The translations under genes were made by a program, and so were the position numbers. Below the pieces are notes generated by a model that was not told where the DNA came from, made no database searches, and saw only the letters and a list, made by a program, of their open reading frames with translations. A stretch of DNA of 64,000 bases, taken from NCBI GenBank assembly GCA_943789355.1, contig CALSTU010000004.1, positions 558,001 through 622,000 on the forward strand, given 5' to 3'. Shown piece after piece: positions 36,033 to 45,342 of this stretch. Each line of letters begins with the position of its first letter. The stretch's first letter is position 1. The stretch is from UBA7430 sp002478765 (GTDB taxonomy: Bacteria; Bacteroidota; Bacteroidia; Flavobacteriales; UBA7430).

Positions 36033-38471
36033 ATGAAAGTATCATATAACTGGATCAAAAATTATTTGAATGTAGACTTGAGCGCCGAAGATTGTGCTAA
36101 AGTTTTAACAGATACCGGTCTTGAAGTTGAAGGCATCCACGAGATTGAAAGTGTGAAAGGAGGTCTGAAAGGCTTACTTGTTGGAGAGGTACTTACCTGC
36201 GATCAACACCCTAACGCTGACCGATTGCGAAAAACAACGGTTGACGTTGGTTCGGAAGTTATAGACGTTGTTTGCGGCGCTCCCAATGTAGCTGCGGGTC
36301 AAAAAGTGGTGGTTGCCACTGTAGGGACCGTTTTATATGATGATAAAGGCGAAGCTTTTAAGATCAAAAAGGGTAAAATTAGAGGTGAGGCTTCTCATGG
36401 AATGATTTGTGGTTCCGATGAAATCGGTTTGGGCGGTGCCCACGATGGAATTATGGTTTTGGATGCTAAACTTCAAGCAGGAACTCTCGCGAGCGACTAT
36501 TTTAAAATAGAAGTAGATACCGTTTTTGAAATAGGTCTGACGCCAAACCGTTCCGATGCTATGGGGCATTTGGGAGTTGCACTTGATTTAAAAGCAGGGT
36601 TAGCGGCTCAAGGGCAAACCTTGGAATTGATAAAGCCCTCTGTAGAAGCCTTCAAAGTAGCGCACACCAACTTGTCGTTGCAAGTGGATGTAGAAGAGCA
36701 AGATGCATGCCCACGATATGCCGGTCTTACCCTAACAGGGCTGGAGGTGAAGGAATCGCCAGAGTGGTTGAGTACGAAGCTAAAAGCATTGGGTTTGACT
36801 CCTGTGAACAACATTGTAGATGTAACCAATTACGTCCTGCACGAAACCGGAAATCCGCTACATGCTTTTGATGCAGATAAGATTAAAGGAAACACAGTTG
36901 TTGTAAAGAAATTACCAAAAGACACCAAGTTTACAACGCTTGATGACCAAGAGCGAAAACTCGGTGCTGAAGACTTAATGATCTGTAATGCTGAAGAGCC
37001 GATGTGTATTGCCGGAGTCTTTGGAGGTATCGATTCCGGTGTTACGAAACAAACGAATTCTATTTTTTTAGAGGCGGCTTATTTCAATCCTGTTTCTGTA
37101 CGTAAAACAGCCAAGCGCCATGGTTTAAATACCGACGCATCCTTTCGATTTGAAAGAACCGTCAATCCGAATACGGTCATTTGGGCATTGAAGCGCGCAG
37201 CTCTTTTAATACAAGAGGTTGCTGGAGGCGAAGTGAGCTCAGAGATTGCAGATATTTATCCGAAGCCGATTGAACATTTCAAGGTCGACTTCTCCTTCGC
37301 TACATGTGATCAGTTGGTCGGTCAACGTATCGATCGGACAGCAATTAAAAATATTTTAGAAAATTTAGAAATCGATATTCTATCGGAGCACACAGAGGGG
37401 CTCAAATTATCGATCCCTCCTTATCGGGCTGATGTAAAACGTGAGGTTGACGTCATTGAAGAGGTTCTTCGTATTTACGGATACAACAACATCGGAATGA
37501 CGGGAAGAATTAATGCATCACTCTCTATCGTTCCCAAACCTGATACACATAAAATACAAGAGCAAATTTCTGATTTGTTGTCTTCCAATGGTTTTCATGA
37601 AGCAATGTGTAATTCATTGACTAAAGGATCGCATACAGACGGTTTAGATTCTTTCAAAAAAGACAGCCAAGTTCTGTTGATGAATCCTTTGAGTCAGGAT
37701 TTAAATGCCATGCGTCAAACCCTATTGTTTGGAGGTCTAGAAAGTTTGTCATACAACATCAATCGTAAGGTTTCGGACGTTATGCTATATGAATTTGGTA
37801 AGACCTACAACCGTTATGGTGATGATTTTGTGGAAGAACGTCGTCTTGCATTGTGGACAACAGGAAAGAAACAGGAAGAAAATTGGAACGCCAACAAATC
37901 AAAGGTTGATTTCTTTCAAATGAGAGGCTTCATTGAGAAGTTACTCCATAAGTTGGGGCTTCATAAGGGGGTCTCTTTGAGTCAAATCAACTCGGATATT
38001 TTCTCCGAGGGCCTGTGTTATAAAATCAGAAAAAAGAAGGTCTTAGAGACTGGAACCGTTCGAAAGTCTGTTTTGAAGAGTTTTGGAATCAAGCAAGAAG
38101 TTTTTTACACCGACATCAATTGGGATTTGGTGTTGGAGATGTTGAAAAACCAAAAGACCAATTACAAAGAAGTGTCTAAATTTCCTGCCGTTCGGAGAGA
38201 TTTAGCCTTGTTGATGGACAAGCAAGTTGCCTTTGCTGAATTGGAAAGTATTGCGCGCCGAAGTGATAAGAATTTACTGAAAGAAGTAAAGCTCTTTGAT
38301 GTATATGAAGGGGATAAGCTTGCGGCAGGTAAAAAATCATATGCTCTTAGTTTTGTTTTTAGAGACGAAACCAAGACGCTTACCGATAAAGTGGTCGATA
38401 AGGCCATATTGAAAATTTTCAAGTCTCTTGAGCATCAGCTAAGTGTTGAGCTGCGAGAAGGGACGCTATAG
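36033..38471 (+). CDS. pheT: Phenylalanyl-tRNA synthetase beta subunit
   Basis: 812 aa from the ATG at 36033 (MKVSYNWIKNYL, the usual N-terminus). Domains in order: tRNA-binding OB domain (about 40-150, with HPNADRL), B3/B4 editing domain (about 210-370), B5 (about 400-470), the catalytic-like core, and the C-terminal anticodon-binding FDX-ACB fold (about 715-808). It pairs with PheS to charge tRNA-Phe; pheS is not in the window, as is normal for Bacteroidota where the two are unlinked. Confidence 0.96.
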   Translation: MKVSYNWIKNYLNVDLSAEDCAKVLTDTGLEVEGIHEIESVKGGLKGLLVGEVLTCDQHPNADRLRKTTVDVGSEVIDVVCGAPNVAAGQKVVVATVGTVLYDDKGEAFKIKKGKIRGEASHGMICGSDEIGLGGAHDGIMVLDAKLQAGTLASDYFKIEVDTVFEIGLTPNRSDAMGHLGVALDLKAGLAAQGQTLELIKPSVEAFKVAHTNLSLQVDVEEQDACPRYAGLTLTGLEVKESPEWLSTKLKALGLTPVNNIVDVTNYVLHETGNPLHAFDADKIKGNTVVVKKLPKDTKFTTLDDQERKLGAEDLMICNAEEPMCIAGVFGGIDSGVTKQTNSIFLEAAYFNPVSVRKTAKRHGLNTDASFRFERTVNPNTVIWALKRAALLIQEVAGGEVSSEIADIYPKPIEHFKVDFSFATCDQLVGQRIDRTAIKNILENLEIDILSEHTEGLKLSIPPYRADVKREVDVIEEVLRIYGYNNIGMTGRINASLSIVPKPDTHKIQEQISDLLSSNGFHEAMCNSLTKGSHTDGLDSFKKDSQVLLMNPLSQDLNAMRQTLLFGGLESLSYNINRKVSDVMLYEFGKTYNRYGDDFVEERRLALWTTGKKQEENWNANKSKVDFFQMRGFIEKLLHKLGLHKGVSLSQINSDIFSEGLCYKIRKKKVLETGTVRKSVLKSFGIKQEVFYTDINWDLVLEMLKNQKTNYKEVSKFPAVRRDLALLMDKQVAFAELESIARRSDKNLLKEVKLFDVYEGDKLAAGKKSYALSFVFRDETKTLTDKVVDKAILKIFKSLEHQLSVELREGTL

Positions 38472-38495
38472 GAATTATTCATTTAATTTTAAACG

Positions 38496-39728
38496 ATGGA
38501 AGAGAAGACCGTTAATTGTTCGTTTTGTGGTCGTACCAAGCAAGAAACTGATGTTTTAATTGCCGGTACTACGGGTCACATCTGTAATTTATGTATCAGT
38601 CAAGCTCACGAAATCATTAGTGAGGAAATGGAGCATAAGGGCCGAAAGGATCTTGTGAAGGAACTCACCTTGCTTAAGCCTATTGAGATAAAAGAGTACT
38701 TGGATGGTTTTGTTATAGGGCAAGATCATGCTAAAAAAGTTCTTTCTGTAGCCGTTTACAACCACTACAAGAGGGTCTTGCAAGAAAGCTCTAAGGAACA
38801 GGAGGTTGAAATTGAAAAATCCAACATCATGATGGTGGGTAAAACCGGGACAGGGAAAACGCTCTTGGCTCGTTCCATTGCAAAAATGTTGAATGTTCCT
38901 TTCACCATTGTCGATGCAACCGTTTTAACCGAAGCAGGTTATGTGGGCGAAGATGTAGAAGGCATCCTTTCTCGCCTGCTACAGGATTGTGATTTTGATG
39001 TTGAAATGGCTGAGCGAGGCATTGTCTTTATTGATGAGATTGACAAGATTGCTCGAAAAAGTGACAATCCATCCATTACCCGAGATGTTTCGGGGGAGGG
39101 CGTGCAGCAGGCCATGTTGAAGTTGCTTGAAGGGACGGTTGTTAATGTGCCGCCCCAAGGAGGTAGAAAGCACCCCGATCAAAAATACATTAAAATTAAC
39201 ACTAAAAATATATTGTTTGTGTGTGGTGGAGCTTTTGATGGAATTGAGCGACACATCCGCAATAGAATGAATACCAATGCCCTTGGTTTTGGTAACGCCA
39301 CAAATCAGCAAATAGACGACTCAAACCTTTTGCAGTATATATCCCCACAAGATGTGAAGAGTTTTGGAATCATCCCTGAATTGATCGGTCGTCTTCCGGT
39401 GGTTACTCATTTAGACCCCTTGGATAAAAAAGCCCTTCGCAACATTCTTACCGAACCAAAAAACTCAATCATCAAGCAGTATCGAAAGTTGTTTGAAATT
39501 GATGACATTGTTCTTAAAATCGATCCTGAGGTTTTTGAATTCATCGTAGATCGTGCCGAAGATTTTCAATTGGGAGCAAGAGGCTTGCGTTCTATTTGTG
39601 AAGCATTGATGGTAGATGCCATGTTTGAGTTGCCTTCATCCAATGAGAAAGAGTTTCATTTGACACTCGCTTATGCGAAGGAAATGTTGTCTCAGAAAAA
39701 ATTGCGCAAGCTCAGAGCGGTAAGCTAA
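38496..39728 (+). CDS. clpX: ATP-dependent Clp protease ATP-binding subunit ClpX
   Basis: 410 aa. N-terminal C4 zinc-binding domain (Cys8, Cys11, Cys30, Cys33), Walker A GKTGTGKT (115-122), pore loop GYVGED (near 149-154), Walker B IVFIDEID (176-183), and the C-terminal small domain with the sensor 2 arginine in GARGLRSI. It unfolds tagged proteins for ClpP. clpP is not adjacent. folK starts at the very next base, which suggests co-transcription. Confidence 0.97.
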   Translation: MEEKTVNCSFCGRTKQETDVLIAGTTGHICNLCISQAHEIISEEMEHKGRKDLVKELTLLKPIEIKEYLDGFVIGQDHAKKVLSVAVYNHYKRVLQESSKEQEVEIEKSNIMMVGKTGTGKTLLARSIAKMLNVPFTIVDATVLTEAGYVGEDVEGILSRLLQDCDFDVEMAERGIVFIDEIDKIARKSDNPSITRDVSGEGVQQAMLKLLEGTVVNVPPQGGRKHPDQKYIKINTKNILFVCGGAFDGIERHIRNRMNTNALGFGNATNQQIDDSNLLQYISPQDVKSFGIIPELIGRLPVVTHLDPLDKKALRNILTEPKNSIIKQYRKLFEIDDIVLKIDPEVFEFIVDRAEDFQLGARGLRSICEALMVDAMFELPSSNEKEFHLTLAYAKEMLSQKKLRKLRAVS

Positions 39729-40220
39729 ATGATGGCGTATAAAGTACTGCTTAGCTTGGGTTCAAATTTAGGGGCTCGAGATGAAAATATTGAAAAAGCG
39801 ATTGCTTTAATTCAAAAAAATGCAGGTAAAGTACTTGCGGTTTCTCCGCTTTATGAAACTCCTTCTTGGGGGTACAAAGATGCGCCTTATTTGAATAATG
39901 CCGTTTGTATATTGACACAAAAATCACCCTTAGAGCTCATGGAAACTCTGTTGGATGTTGAGTTGATCTTGGGTCGCGAACGACCCAAATCCTCGGATTA
40001 CGAAGCCAGATCCATCGACTTGGATATAGCGCTGATAGAAGGTTGTGTAATCGACCACCCAAAACTGCAAGTTCCTCACCCCAGAATGCATCTTCGCAAG
40101 TTTGTCCTTCAGCCTGCTGCAGATATAGCTCCCTCATGGGTTCATGAAAGTCGAGGTCTTAGCATTTCTGATTTGCTGCTGAAGTGCGATGATGCTTCAG
40201 AAATTTCTCTATTTGTGTAG
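39729..40220 (+). CDS. folK: 2-amino-4-hydroxy-6-hydroxymethyldihydropteridine pyrophosphokinase
   Basis: 163 aa. HPPK signature: LSLGSNLGARDENI at the N-terminus, YETPSWGY near 42-49, and the catalytic RxxxxYExRSIDLDIAL region (RPKSSDYEARSIDLDIAL, about 79-96) carrying the two magnesium-binding aspartates. It transfers pyrophosphate from ATP to the pterin in folate synthesis. Starts immediately after clpX. Confidence 0.95.
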   Translation: MMAYKVLLSLGSNLGARDENIEKAIALIQKNAGKVLAVSPLYETPSWGYKDAPYLNNAVCILTQKSPLELMETLLDVELILGRERPKSSDYEARSIDLDIALIEGCVIDHPKLQVPHPRMHLRKFVLQPAADIAPSWVHESRGLSISDLLLKCDDASEISLFV

Positions 40221-40310
40221 TTCTCCTGATACCCATTCTTTTTTATTAAAAATGGTGTTTTCAAGGATTCTTGTATCTTTCAACTCGCTAATGTAAACGA
40301 TTTTGTATTT

Positions 40311-40344
40311 TTGACTTTAAATCAAAAGCAATTTTTTACATTTG
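40311..40344 (+). promoter_or_regulatory. Promoter of the OmpA-family gene
   Basis: TTG (40311-40313), a 23 bp spacer and TACATTTG (40337-40344). A second possible -7 box TATTTTTG lies at 40306-40313 and overlaps the -33 element, so two tandem starts are possible. Leader about 60 nt, longer than for the housekeeping genes here. Confidence 0.5.
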
Positions 40345-40410
40345 CTTCAGAAAACCATTGAGTTGCGTAATATATTTAACCATTAGAGATTACATCTTAA
40401 AATCACAAAA

Positions 40411-41694
40411 ATGATTGACTTAAAAAAAATGGCCTTAGCATCCTTGTTTGTAGCAACAAGTGCTTTTGCTCAAGACGGTAAATTAAAAGGTTTACTAATC
40501 GACGATGCCTCTGTAGGTGTTGAGGTAGGTGCTAACAAATACATGGGCGATTCTGACTTAGAGCTTGGCTATGGATTAAATTATACCAAACAAATCAATT
40601 CACTTTTTGCATTGAAGGGAGGATACTTTGCTGGGACCCTAACAGATCAAACAAAATCAGAAGAGTACACTGCTTTGACTGTTGAAGGGCTCGTAAATCT
40701 TTCGAACCTTTCTGTTGGAGCTTCGAATACTTTAAAGGTATACCTTTCAACGGGTCTTGCTTTTGTTACTGTAGATGATAAAGATGACTCTTCATTGGTT
40801 CCTAATTTGGGTGCTGGAGTGAAGTACGCAATTAATGAATCTTTTGACTTAGACTTATCGACAAGCCTTGGTTTGGGGACACTATCAGGTGAGGACTTAG
40901 AGTCTCACATGACGGTTGGATTAGGCGTTAACTACCGGTTTACGAAAAAAGAAGCATCTGTAGAGTGGAACAATCCATTGGATGCTATGTATGGAGATCT
41001 GTCGACGGTTAAAACGGAGTTAGAGGGATTGTCTACCGATTCTGACGGTGACGGAGTTTCTGACCGATTTGATAACGATAACAACACGCCAGAAGGTGTG
41101 GCCGTAGATGGAAGAGGTAATGCATTGGATGTAGATATGGACGGTGTAGCGGATTACGCAGACGAAGATCCATTTACTGCACGTGGTGTTCAGGTAGATG
41201 CTAACGGTCGTGAGTTGGATAGTGATAAAGATGGCGTAGCGAACTCCCTTGATATTGAGCCAAATTCTCCTTCTGGAGCTACCGTTAACTTCCAAGGTAA
41301 AGAGATTAAAAGTGCTAAAGGAGCTTTTATGCCAGCGATATACTTCGACTACAACTCGGCAAAAGTGTCTTATGCTAACTATGAAAGATTAGCTGCTGTA
41401 GCCGCATTGTTACAAGCGAATCCAAACTACACGATTACTGTAGTAGGTTATGCTGACACTGTAGGTAATTCTGCCAACAACCATAAAATTGCTTTACGCA
41501 GAGCAAACTCTGTTATTGATGCTTTAACAAGCATGTTCGGTATCAACGCATCTCGTTTATCTGCCGACTCTAAGGGAGAAGACGCTCCATTGGCTAACGA
41601 ATCCGTTAAAGTAACTGAAACGACAGCAGATGGTCAGGTGATTTCAAACAGCCTGTCTAGAATGAATCGTCGTGTTGAATTCGTGATCGACTAA
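40411..41694 (+). CDS. OmpA-family outer membrane protein with thrombospondin type 3 repeats
   Basis: 427 aa. Signal peptide (ends SAFAQ, residue 21); an eight-strand-like beta barrel (about 25-175); calcium-binding TSP3-type Asp-rich repeats (about 205-290: DSDGDGVSD, DVDMDGVAD, DSDKDGVAN); then the C-terminal OmpA peptidoglycan-binding domain (about 305-427: IYFDYNSAKV ... VVGYADTVG ... LRRANSV ... MNRRVEF). It tethers the outer membrane to peptidoglycan. Standalone unit with promoter and terminator; such proteins are usually abundant. Confidence 0.93.
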   Translation: MIDLKKMALASLFVATSAFAQDGKLKGLLIDDASVGVEVGANKYMGDSDLELGYGLNYTKQINSLFALKGGYFAGTLTDQTKSEEYTALTVEGLVNLSNLSVGASNTLKVYLSTGLAFVTVDDKDDSSLVPNLGAGVKYAINESFDLDLSTSLGLGTLSGEDLESHMTVGLGVNYRFTKKEASVEWNNPLDAMYGDLSTVKTELEGLSTDSDGDGVSDRFDNDNNTPEGVAVDGRGNALDVDMDGVADYADEDPFTARGVQVDANGRELDSDKDGVANSLDIEPNSPSGATVNFQGKEIKSAKGAFMPAIYFDYNSAKVSYANYERLAAVAALLQANPNYTITVVGYADTVGNSANNHKIALRRANSVIDALTSMFGINASRLSADSKGEDAPLANESVKVTETTADGQVISNSLSRMNRRVEFVID

Positions 41695-41715
41695 ACTCTC
41701 ATTCAAAAAATAGTT

Positions 41716-41747
41716 AAAAATCCCCTTTGGAAACGAAGGGGATTTTT
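41716..41747. terminator. Bidirectional terminator between the OmpA-family gene and trmH-like gene
   Basis: 12 bp perfect stem (41716-41727 with 41736-41747), 8 nt loop and T-tracts on both strands between convergent genes. Confidence 0.85.
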
Positions 41748-41795
41748 TTGTCGAAAACTCTAAGATGGGTTTGCTTTTGAGGATGAGGCAAAGGT

Positions 41796-42314
41796 TTATC
41801 TGAATAATTCCCAAAGCACAATTCCTGCACTTACAGAAATGTTGAGCGAATGTTTGGTGCCCAGTTGTGGGATTTCAAGGCAATGGTCACAGGTGTCGAT
41901 AACGGATTGTTGCACTCCTTTGACTTCATTTCCAAAAACAACAGCAATTTTGTTATGCTTTGAACGGTCGAAATCATTGAGCATTAAGCTCGCTTCTGCC
42001 TGTTCGATGGCCAGGCAGTGATAGCCTTGTTGTTTTAGGTTTTGAACACAAGACAAGGTGTCTTCTTGATGTTCCCATTCTACGGATTCGGTGGCTCCTA
42101 GAGCGGTCTTTTGAATGTCGCGATGTGGGGGCTGTGCCGTGATTCCACAGAGGTAAATTTTTTCAAGTAGAAAAGCATCTGCTGTACGAAAAACAGATCC
42201 GATGTTGTTGAGGCTTCTGATGTTGTCTAGAACCACAACCACAGGCAGTTTTGAGGCCTCTTTAAAGGCCTTTACGCTGAGTCTGTTGAGTTCACTATTT
42301 TTTAGTTTTCGCAT
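41796..42314 (-). CDS. SpoU/TrmH family RNA 2'-O-methyltransferase
   Basis: 172 aa, the minimal SPOUT size. Motif 1 NNIGSVFRTADAF (36-48), motif 2 VVFGNEVKGV, and motif 3 LGTKHSLNISVSAGI forming the trefoil-knot SAM site. There is no N-terminal L30e-like domain, so it may act on tRNA (TrmH/TrmL-like) rather than 23S rRNA; the precise nucleotide is unknown. Divergent from mutS across a short gap. Confidence 0.9.
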   Translation of the reverse strand: MRKLKNSELNRLSVKAFKEASKLPVVVVLDNIRSLNNIGSVFRTADAFLLEKIYLCGITAQPPHRDIQKTALGATESVEWEHQEDTLSCVQNLKQQGYHCLAIEQAEASLMLNDFDRSKHNKIAVVFGNEVKGVQQSVIDTCDHCLEIPQLGTKHSLNISVSAGIVLWELFR

Positions 42315-42391
42315 CTGCTTATCCGTCAGAATTAATATCTTAGTCCTTCCTTGAAAACGACTGCAAAATAATCAATATAACAGCAATTCCA

Positions 42392-45001
42392 TTGGCAAAA
42401 GCACCTAAAAACAAGAAAGAAACCCCATTGATGCAGCAGTACAATCGGATAAAAGCTAAATATCCAGATGCCGTACTCTTATTTCGTGTGGGAGATTTTT
42501 ATGAAACTTTTGGTGAAGATGCGGTTAAGGCTTCACGAATTTTAGGGATTGTATTGACCAATCGAGCCAACGGAAGCTCAAAAATTGAATTGGCTGGTTT
42601 CCCCCATCATTCTCTAGATACTTATTTGCCCAAGTTGGTCCGGTCGGGGTGTCGAGTGGCCATCTGCGATCAGTTGGAAGATCCTAAAGCCACCAAAAAA
42701 ATTGTGAAGCGTGGCGTTACCGAATTGGTTACGCCAGGCGTATCTTACAACGATAAAACGTTGGATTTACGATCCAATAATTTTTTAGCCTCTATCCACA
42801 TTGAGAAACAGGCTTTGGGCGTTGCCTTTTTGGATGTTTCTACCGGAGAGTTTTTTACTGCCCAGGGCAATTGGGAGTATGTAGACAAGTTGTTGCAAAG
42901 CTTTTCACCTTCAGAGGTTATCTATCAGAAACAACATAAGGCAGCCTTTACGCAACGCTATGCCGATAGCTTTTTTACCTATACCCTAGAAGACTGGGTC
43001 TTTTCACAAACCTATACGGAGGAATTGCTGCTGAATCATTTCCAAACCAAATCTTTAAAAGGTTTTGGGGTAGATCAACTCGATATGGGGATTGTTGCTG
43101 CGGGGGCAGCGCTACATTATTTGCAGGAAACCCAACACAATAAAGTAAGTCATATAGCCTCCATCACACGTATTGAAGAAGATCGTTTTGTTTGGATGGA
43201 TCATTTTACCATTCGTAATTTGGAGTTGATTCATGCCACAGGCATCAATGGGGTTTCCTTGTTAGACATCCTAGATCAAACCGTATCTCCTATGGGAGCT
43301 AGGATGCTCAGACGCTGGTTGGTGTTGCCTCTAAAAGAACAACAGTCCATACAGGATCGCTTAAATATTGTGGACTACTTTACCCATGAAGGAGATGTTG
43401 CCGATGCGTTGGCACATCAAATCAAACAAATGGGCGATTTGGAGCGCTTGATTTCCAAAGTTGCTACCGCCCGAATTTGCCCGCGTGAAGTGGTGCAGTT
43501 AAAACGCGCTTTGAATGCGATCCTACCGGTGGTCGAACACTGTTCCAAATCGGGCAATGAAAGTTTAGCTTCTTTGGCGGCTCAATTGAATCCTTGTGAT
43601 CCCATCCGTGAAAAAATTGATAGAGAACTTCAGGAAGATGCTCCTGTTCAGTTATTGAAAGGCAATGTGATTGCCTCAGGCGTATCTCAAGAACTTGATG
43701 AACTTCGAAATATTTCAACTTCTGCAAAAGACCATCTCGAACAAATTCGGCAACGTGAGACTGAACGTACGGGGATTCCTTCTTTAAAAATTTCTTTCAA
43801 CAACGTCTTTGGTTATTATTTAGAAGTTCGCAACACCCACAAAGACAAAGTTCCGGAAGAGTGGATTCGAAAGCAGACGCTTGTGAATGCGGAACGTTAC
43901 ATCACTGAAGAGTTGAAAGAACTTGAGGTGAAAATTCTCAGTGCCGGAGATAAAATCCTGGCCTTAGAGCAGCAGCTCTTCAACGAATTGGTGCAGTCGT
44001 TGATGGATTATGTACAAATTGTTCAGCGTAATTCTCAGCTTATTGCTCGTGTGGACGTGCTCTTGTCCTTTGCTAAAATTGCCCTGCAGAATGGTTATGT
44101 AAAGCCTGAGCTGAACGATAGTTTTACCCTGAACATCAAAGACGGTCGCCATCCGGTAATCGAAAAGCAATTGCCTGTAGATGAAGCCTATGTTTCCAAT
44201 GATGTTTACTTAGACAACGATACCCAGCAAATCATCATGATCACCGGCCCCAACATGTCGGGTAAGTCTGCTTTGTTAAGGCAAACTGCTTTGATCGTGT
44301 TGATGGCGCAAATGGGTTCTTTTGTACCCGCCAAAGCGGCCTCCTTGGGCTTGGTCGATAAAATTTTCACTCGTGTGGGAGCCTCAGACAATATATCGTC
44401 CGGAGAGTCTACCTTTATGGTGGAAATGAACGAAACGGCGAGTATTCTGAACAATGTTTCCGATCGAAGTTTGATTTTATTGGATGAAATTGGGCGTGGG
44501 ACGAGTACCTACGATGGGATTTCAATAGCTTGGGCCATTGCCGAGTTTTTGCATGAAAATAAAGCCAAAGCAAAAACGTTGTTTGCCACCCATTACCACG
44601 AGCTCAACGAGATGGCTGAAACTTTTTCACGAATCAAGAATTTCAATGTCTCGGTCAAAGAAATGGAAAAGAAGATTTTATTTTTGCGTAAACTAAAGCC
44701 TGGGGGTTCTGCTCACAGTTTTGGAATTCATGTAGCAAAGATGGCGGGCATGCCGAAGTCGCTCATTCGACGGGCCAATGCGATACTCGCACATATGGAG
44801 AAAACACACACTTCCGAAGAACTCACCCGTAAGACCAAGGCCATTCGTCAGGAAACCGATATGCAGTTGAGTTTCTTTCAATTGGATGACCCTGTTCTAG
44901 AGCAAATTAAAGATGAAATTATAAAGACCGATATCAATACCTTAACCCCCATAGAGGCCTTGATGAAACTCAATGAAATCAAGAAAATGATTGGTGCTTA
45001 G
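42392..45001 (+). CDS. mutS: DNA mismatch repair protein MutS
   Basis: 869 aa, starting at TTG 42392. I chose this start because the resulting MAKAPKNKKETPLMQQY matches the usual Bacteroidota N-terminus; the next ATG would remove part of domain I. The mismatch-reading motif LLFRVGDFYETFGEDA (29-44) contains the Phe-x-Glu wedge. Walker A GPNMSGKS (619-626) and Walker B ILLDEIGRGT are intact, followed by a helix-turn-helix dimer region. It recognises mispairs and recruits MutL. Confidence 0.97.
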   Translation: MAKAPKNKKETPLMQQYNRIKAKYPDAVLLFRVGDFYETFGEDAVKASRILGIVLTNRANGSSKIELAGFPHHSLDTYLPKLVRSGCRVAICDQLEDPKATKKIVKRGVTELVTPGVSYNDKTLDLRSNNFLASIHIEKQALGVAFLDVSTGEFFTAQGNWEYVDKLLQSFSPSEVIYQKQHKAAFTQRYADSFFTYTLEDWVFSQTYTEELLLNHFQTKSLKGFGVDQLDMGIVAAGAALHYLQETQHNKVSHIASITRIEEDRFVWMDHFTIRNLELIHATGINGVSLLDILDQTVSPMGARMLRRWLVLPLKEQQSIQDRLNIVDYFTHEGDVADALAHQIKQMGDLERLISKVATARICPREVVQLKRALNAILPVVEHCSKSGNESLASLAAQLNPCDPIREKIDRELQEDAPVQLLKGNVIASGVSQELDELRNISTSAKDHLEQIRQRETERTGIPSLKISFNNVFGYYLEVRNTHKDKVPEEWIRKQTLVNAERYITEELKELEVKILSAGDKILALEQQLFNELVQSLMDYVQIVQRNSQLIARVDVLLSFAKIALQNGYVKPELNDSFTLNIKDGRHPVIEKQLPVDEAYVSNDVYLDNDTQQIIMITGPNMSGKSALLRQTALIVLMAQMGSFVPAKAASLGLVDKIFTRVGASDNISSGESTFMVEMNETASILNNVSDRSLILLDEIGRGTSTYDGISIAWAIAEFLHENKAKAKTLFATHYHELNEMAETFSRIKNFNVSVKEMEKKILFLRKLKPGGSAHSFGIHVAKMAGMPKSLIRRANAILAHMEKTHTSEELTRKTKAIRQETDMQLSFFQLDDPVLEQIKDEIIKTDINTLTPIEALMKLNEIKKMIGA

Positions 45002-45040
45002 CGACTTACTTCAAAGCCTTTTAAATTCTGTTCTTTTTGT

Positions 45041-45070
45041 TTTGAGGTCAGTGAAAAGTACTTATATTTG
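45041..45070 (+). promoter_or_regulatory. Promoter of the tRNA-Gly/tRNA-Leu unit
   Basis: TTTG (45041-45044), an 18 bp spacer and TATATTTG (45063-45070): the best match in the window to the Bacteroidota consensus. The expected start is near 45076, about 22 nt before tRNA-Gly. Confidence 0.75.
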
Positions 45071-45097
45071 CATCGCTCTTGTAAAGAGAGTCGATCT

Positions 45098-45172
45098 GCG
45101 AGTGTAGCTCAGGGGTAGAGCATCACCTTGCCAAGGTGAGGGTCGAGGGTTCGAATCCCTTCACTCGCTCCA
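45098..45172 (+). tRNA. tRNA-Gly (GCC)
   Basis: Full cloverleaf: acceptor GCGAGTG/CACTCGC, D stem GCTC/GAGC, anticodon stem TCACC/GGTGA around loop TTGCCAA with anticodon GCC at 45130-45132, T loop TTCGAAT, discriminator T and an encoded CCA (45170-45172). Confidence 0.97.
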
Positions 45173-45189
45173 TTAAAAGTAGATTCTAA

Positions 45190-45273
45190 GCTCGAGTGGT
45201 GGAATTGGTAGACACGCCGGACTTAAAATCCTGTGCTCTTTGGGGCGTGCGGGTTCAAGTCCCGCCTCGAGTA
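45190..45273 (+). tRNA. tRNA-Leu (TAA)
   Basis: Class II tRNA of 84 nt: acceptor GCTCGAG/CTCGAGT, D arm with TGGTGGAATTGGTAGACA, loop CTTAAAA with anticodon TAA at 45224-45226, a long variable arm and T arm GGGTTCAAGTCCC. The 3' CCA is not encoded, unlike its Gly neighbour 17 bp upstream. One C-T mismatch is seen in the anticodon stem. Confidence 0.95.
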
Positions 45274-45274
45274 C

Positions 45275-45300
45275 AAGCCTTCTCAGAAATGAGGAGGCTT
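45275..45300 (+). terminator. Terminator of the tRNA unit
   Basis: 11 bp stem (45275-45285 with 45290-45300) closed by a GAAA tetraloop and followed by a T-run. It begins 2 nt after tRNA-Leu. Confidence 0.9.
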
Positions 45301-45342
45301 TTTTTATTCAAACAAGTAGAGTTGAAAGAGTTTGTTTAAGGT

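Noticed and set aside
41040..41280. Tandem repeat DNA in the OmpA-family gene
   Set aside because: These are ordinary thrombospondin type 3 Asp-rich protein repeats, diverged at the DNA level.
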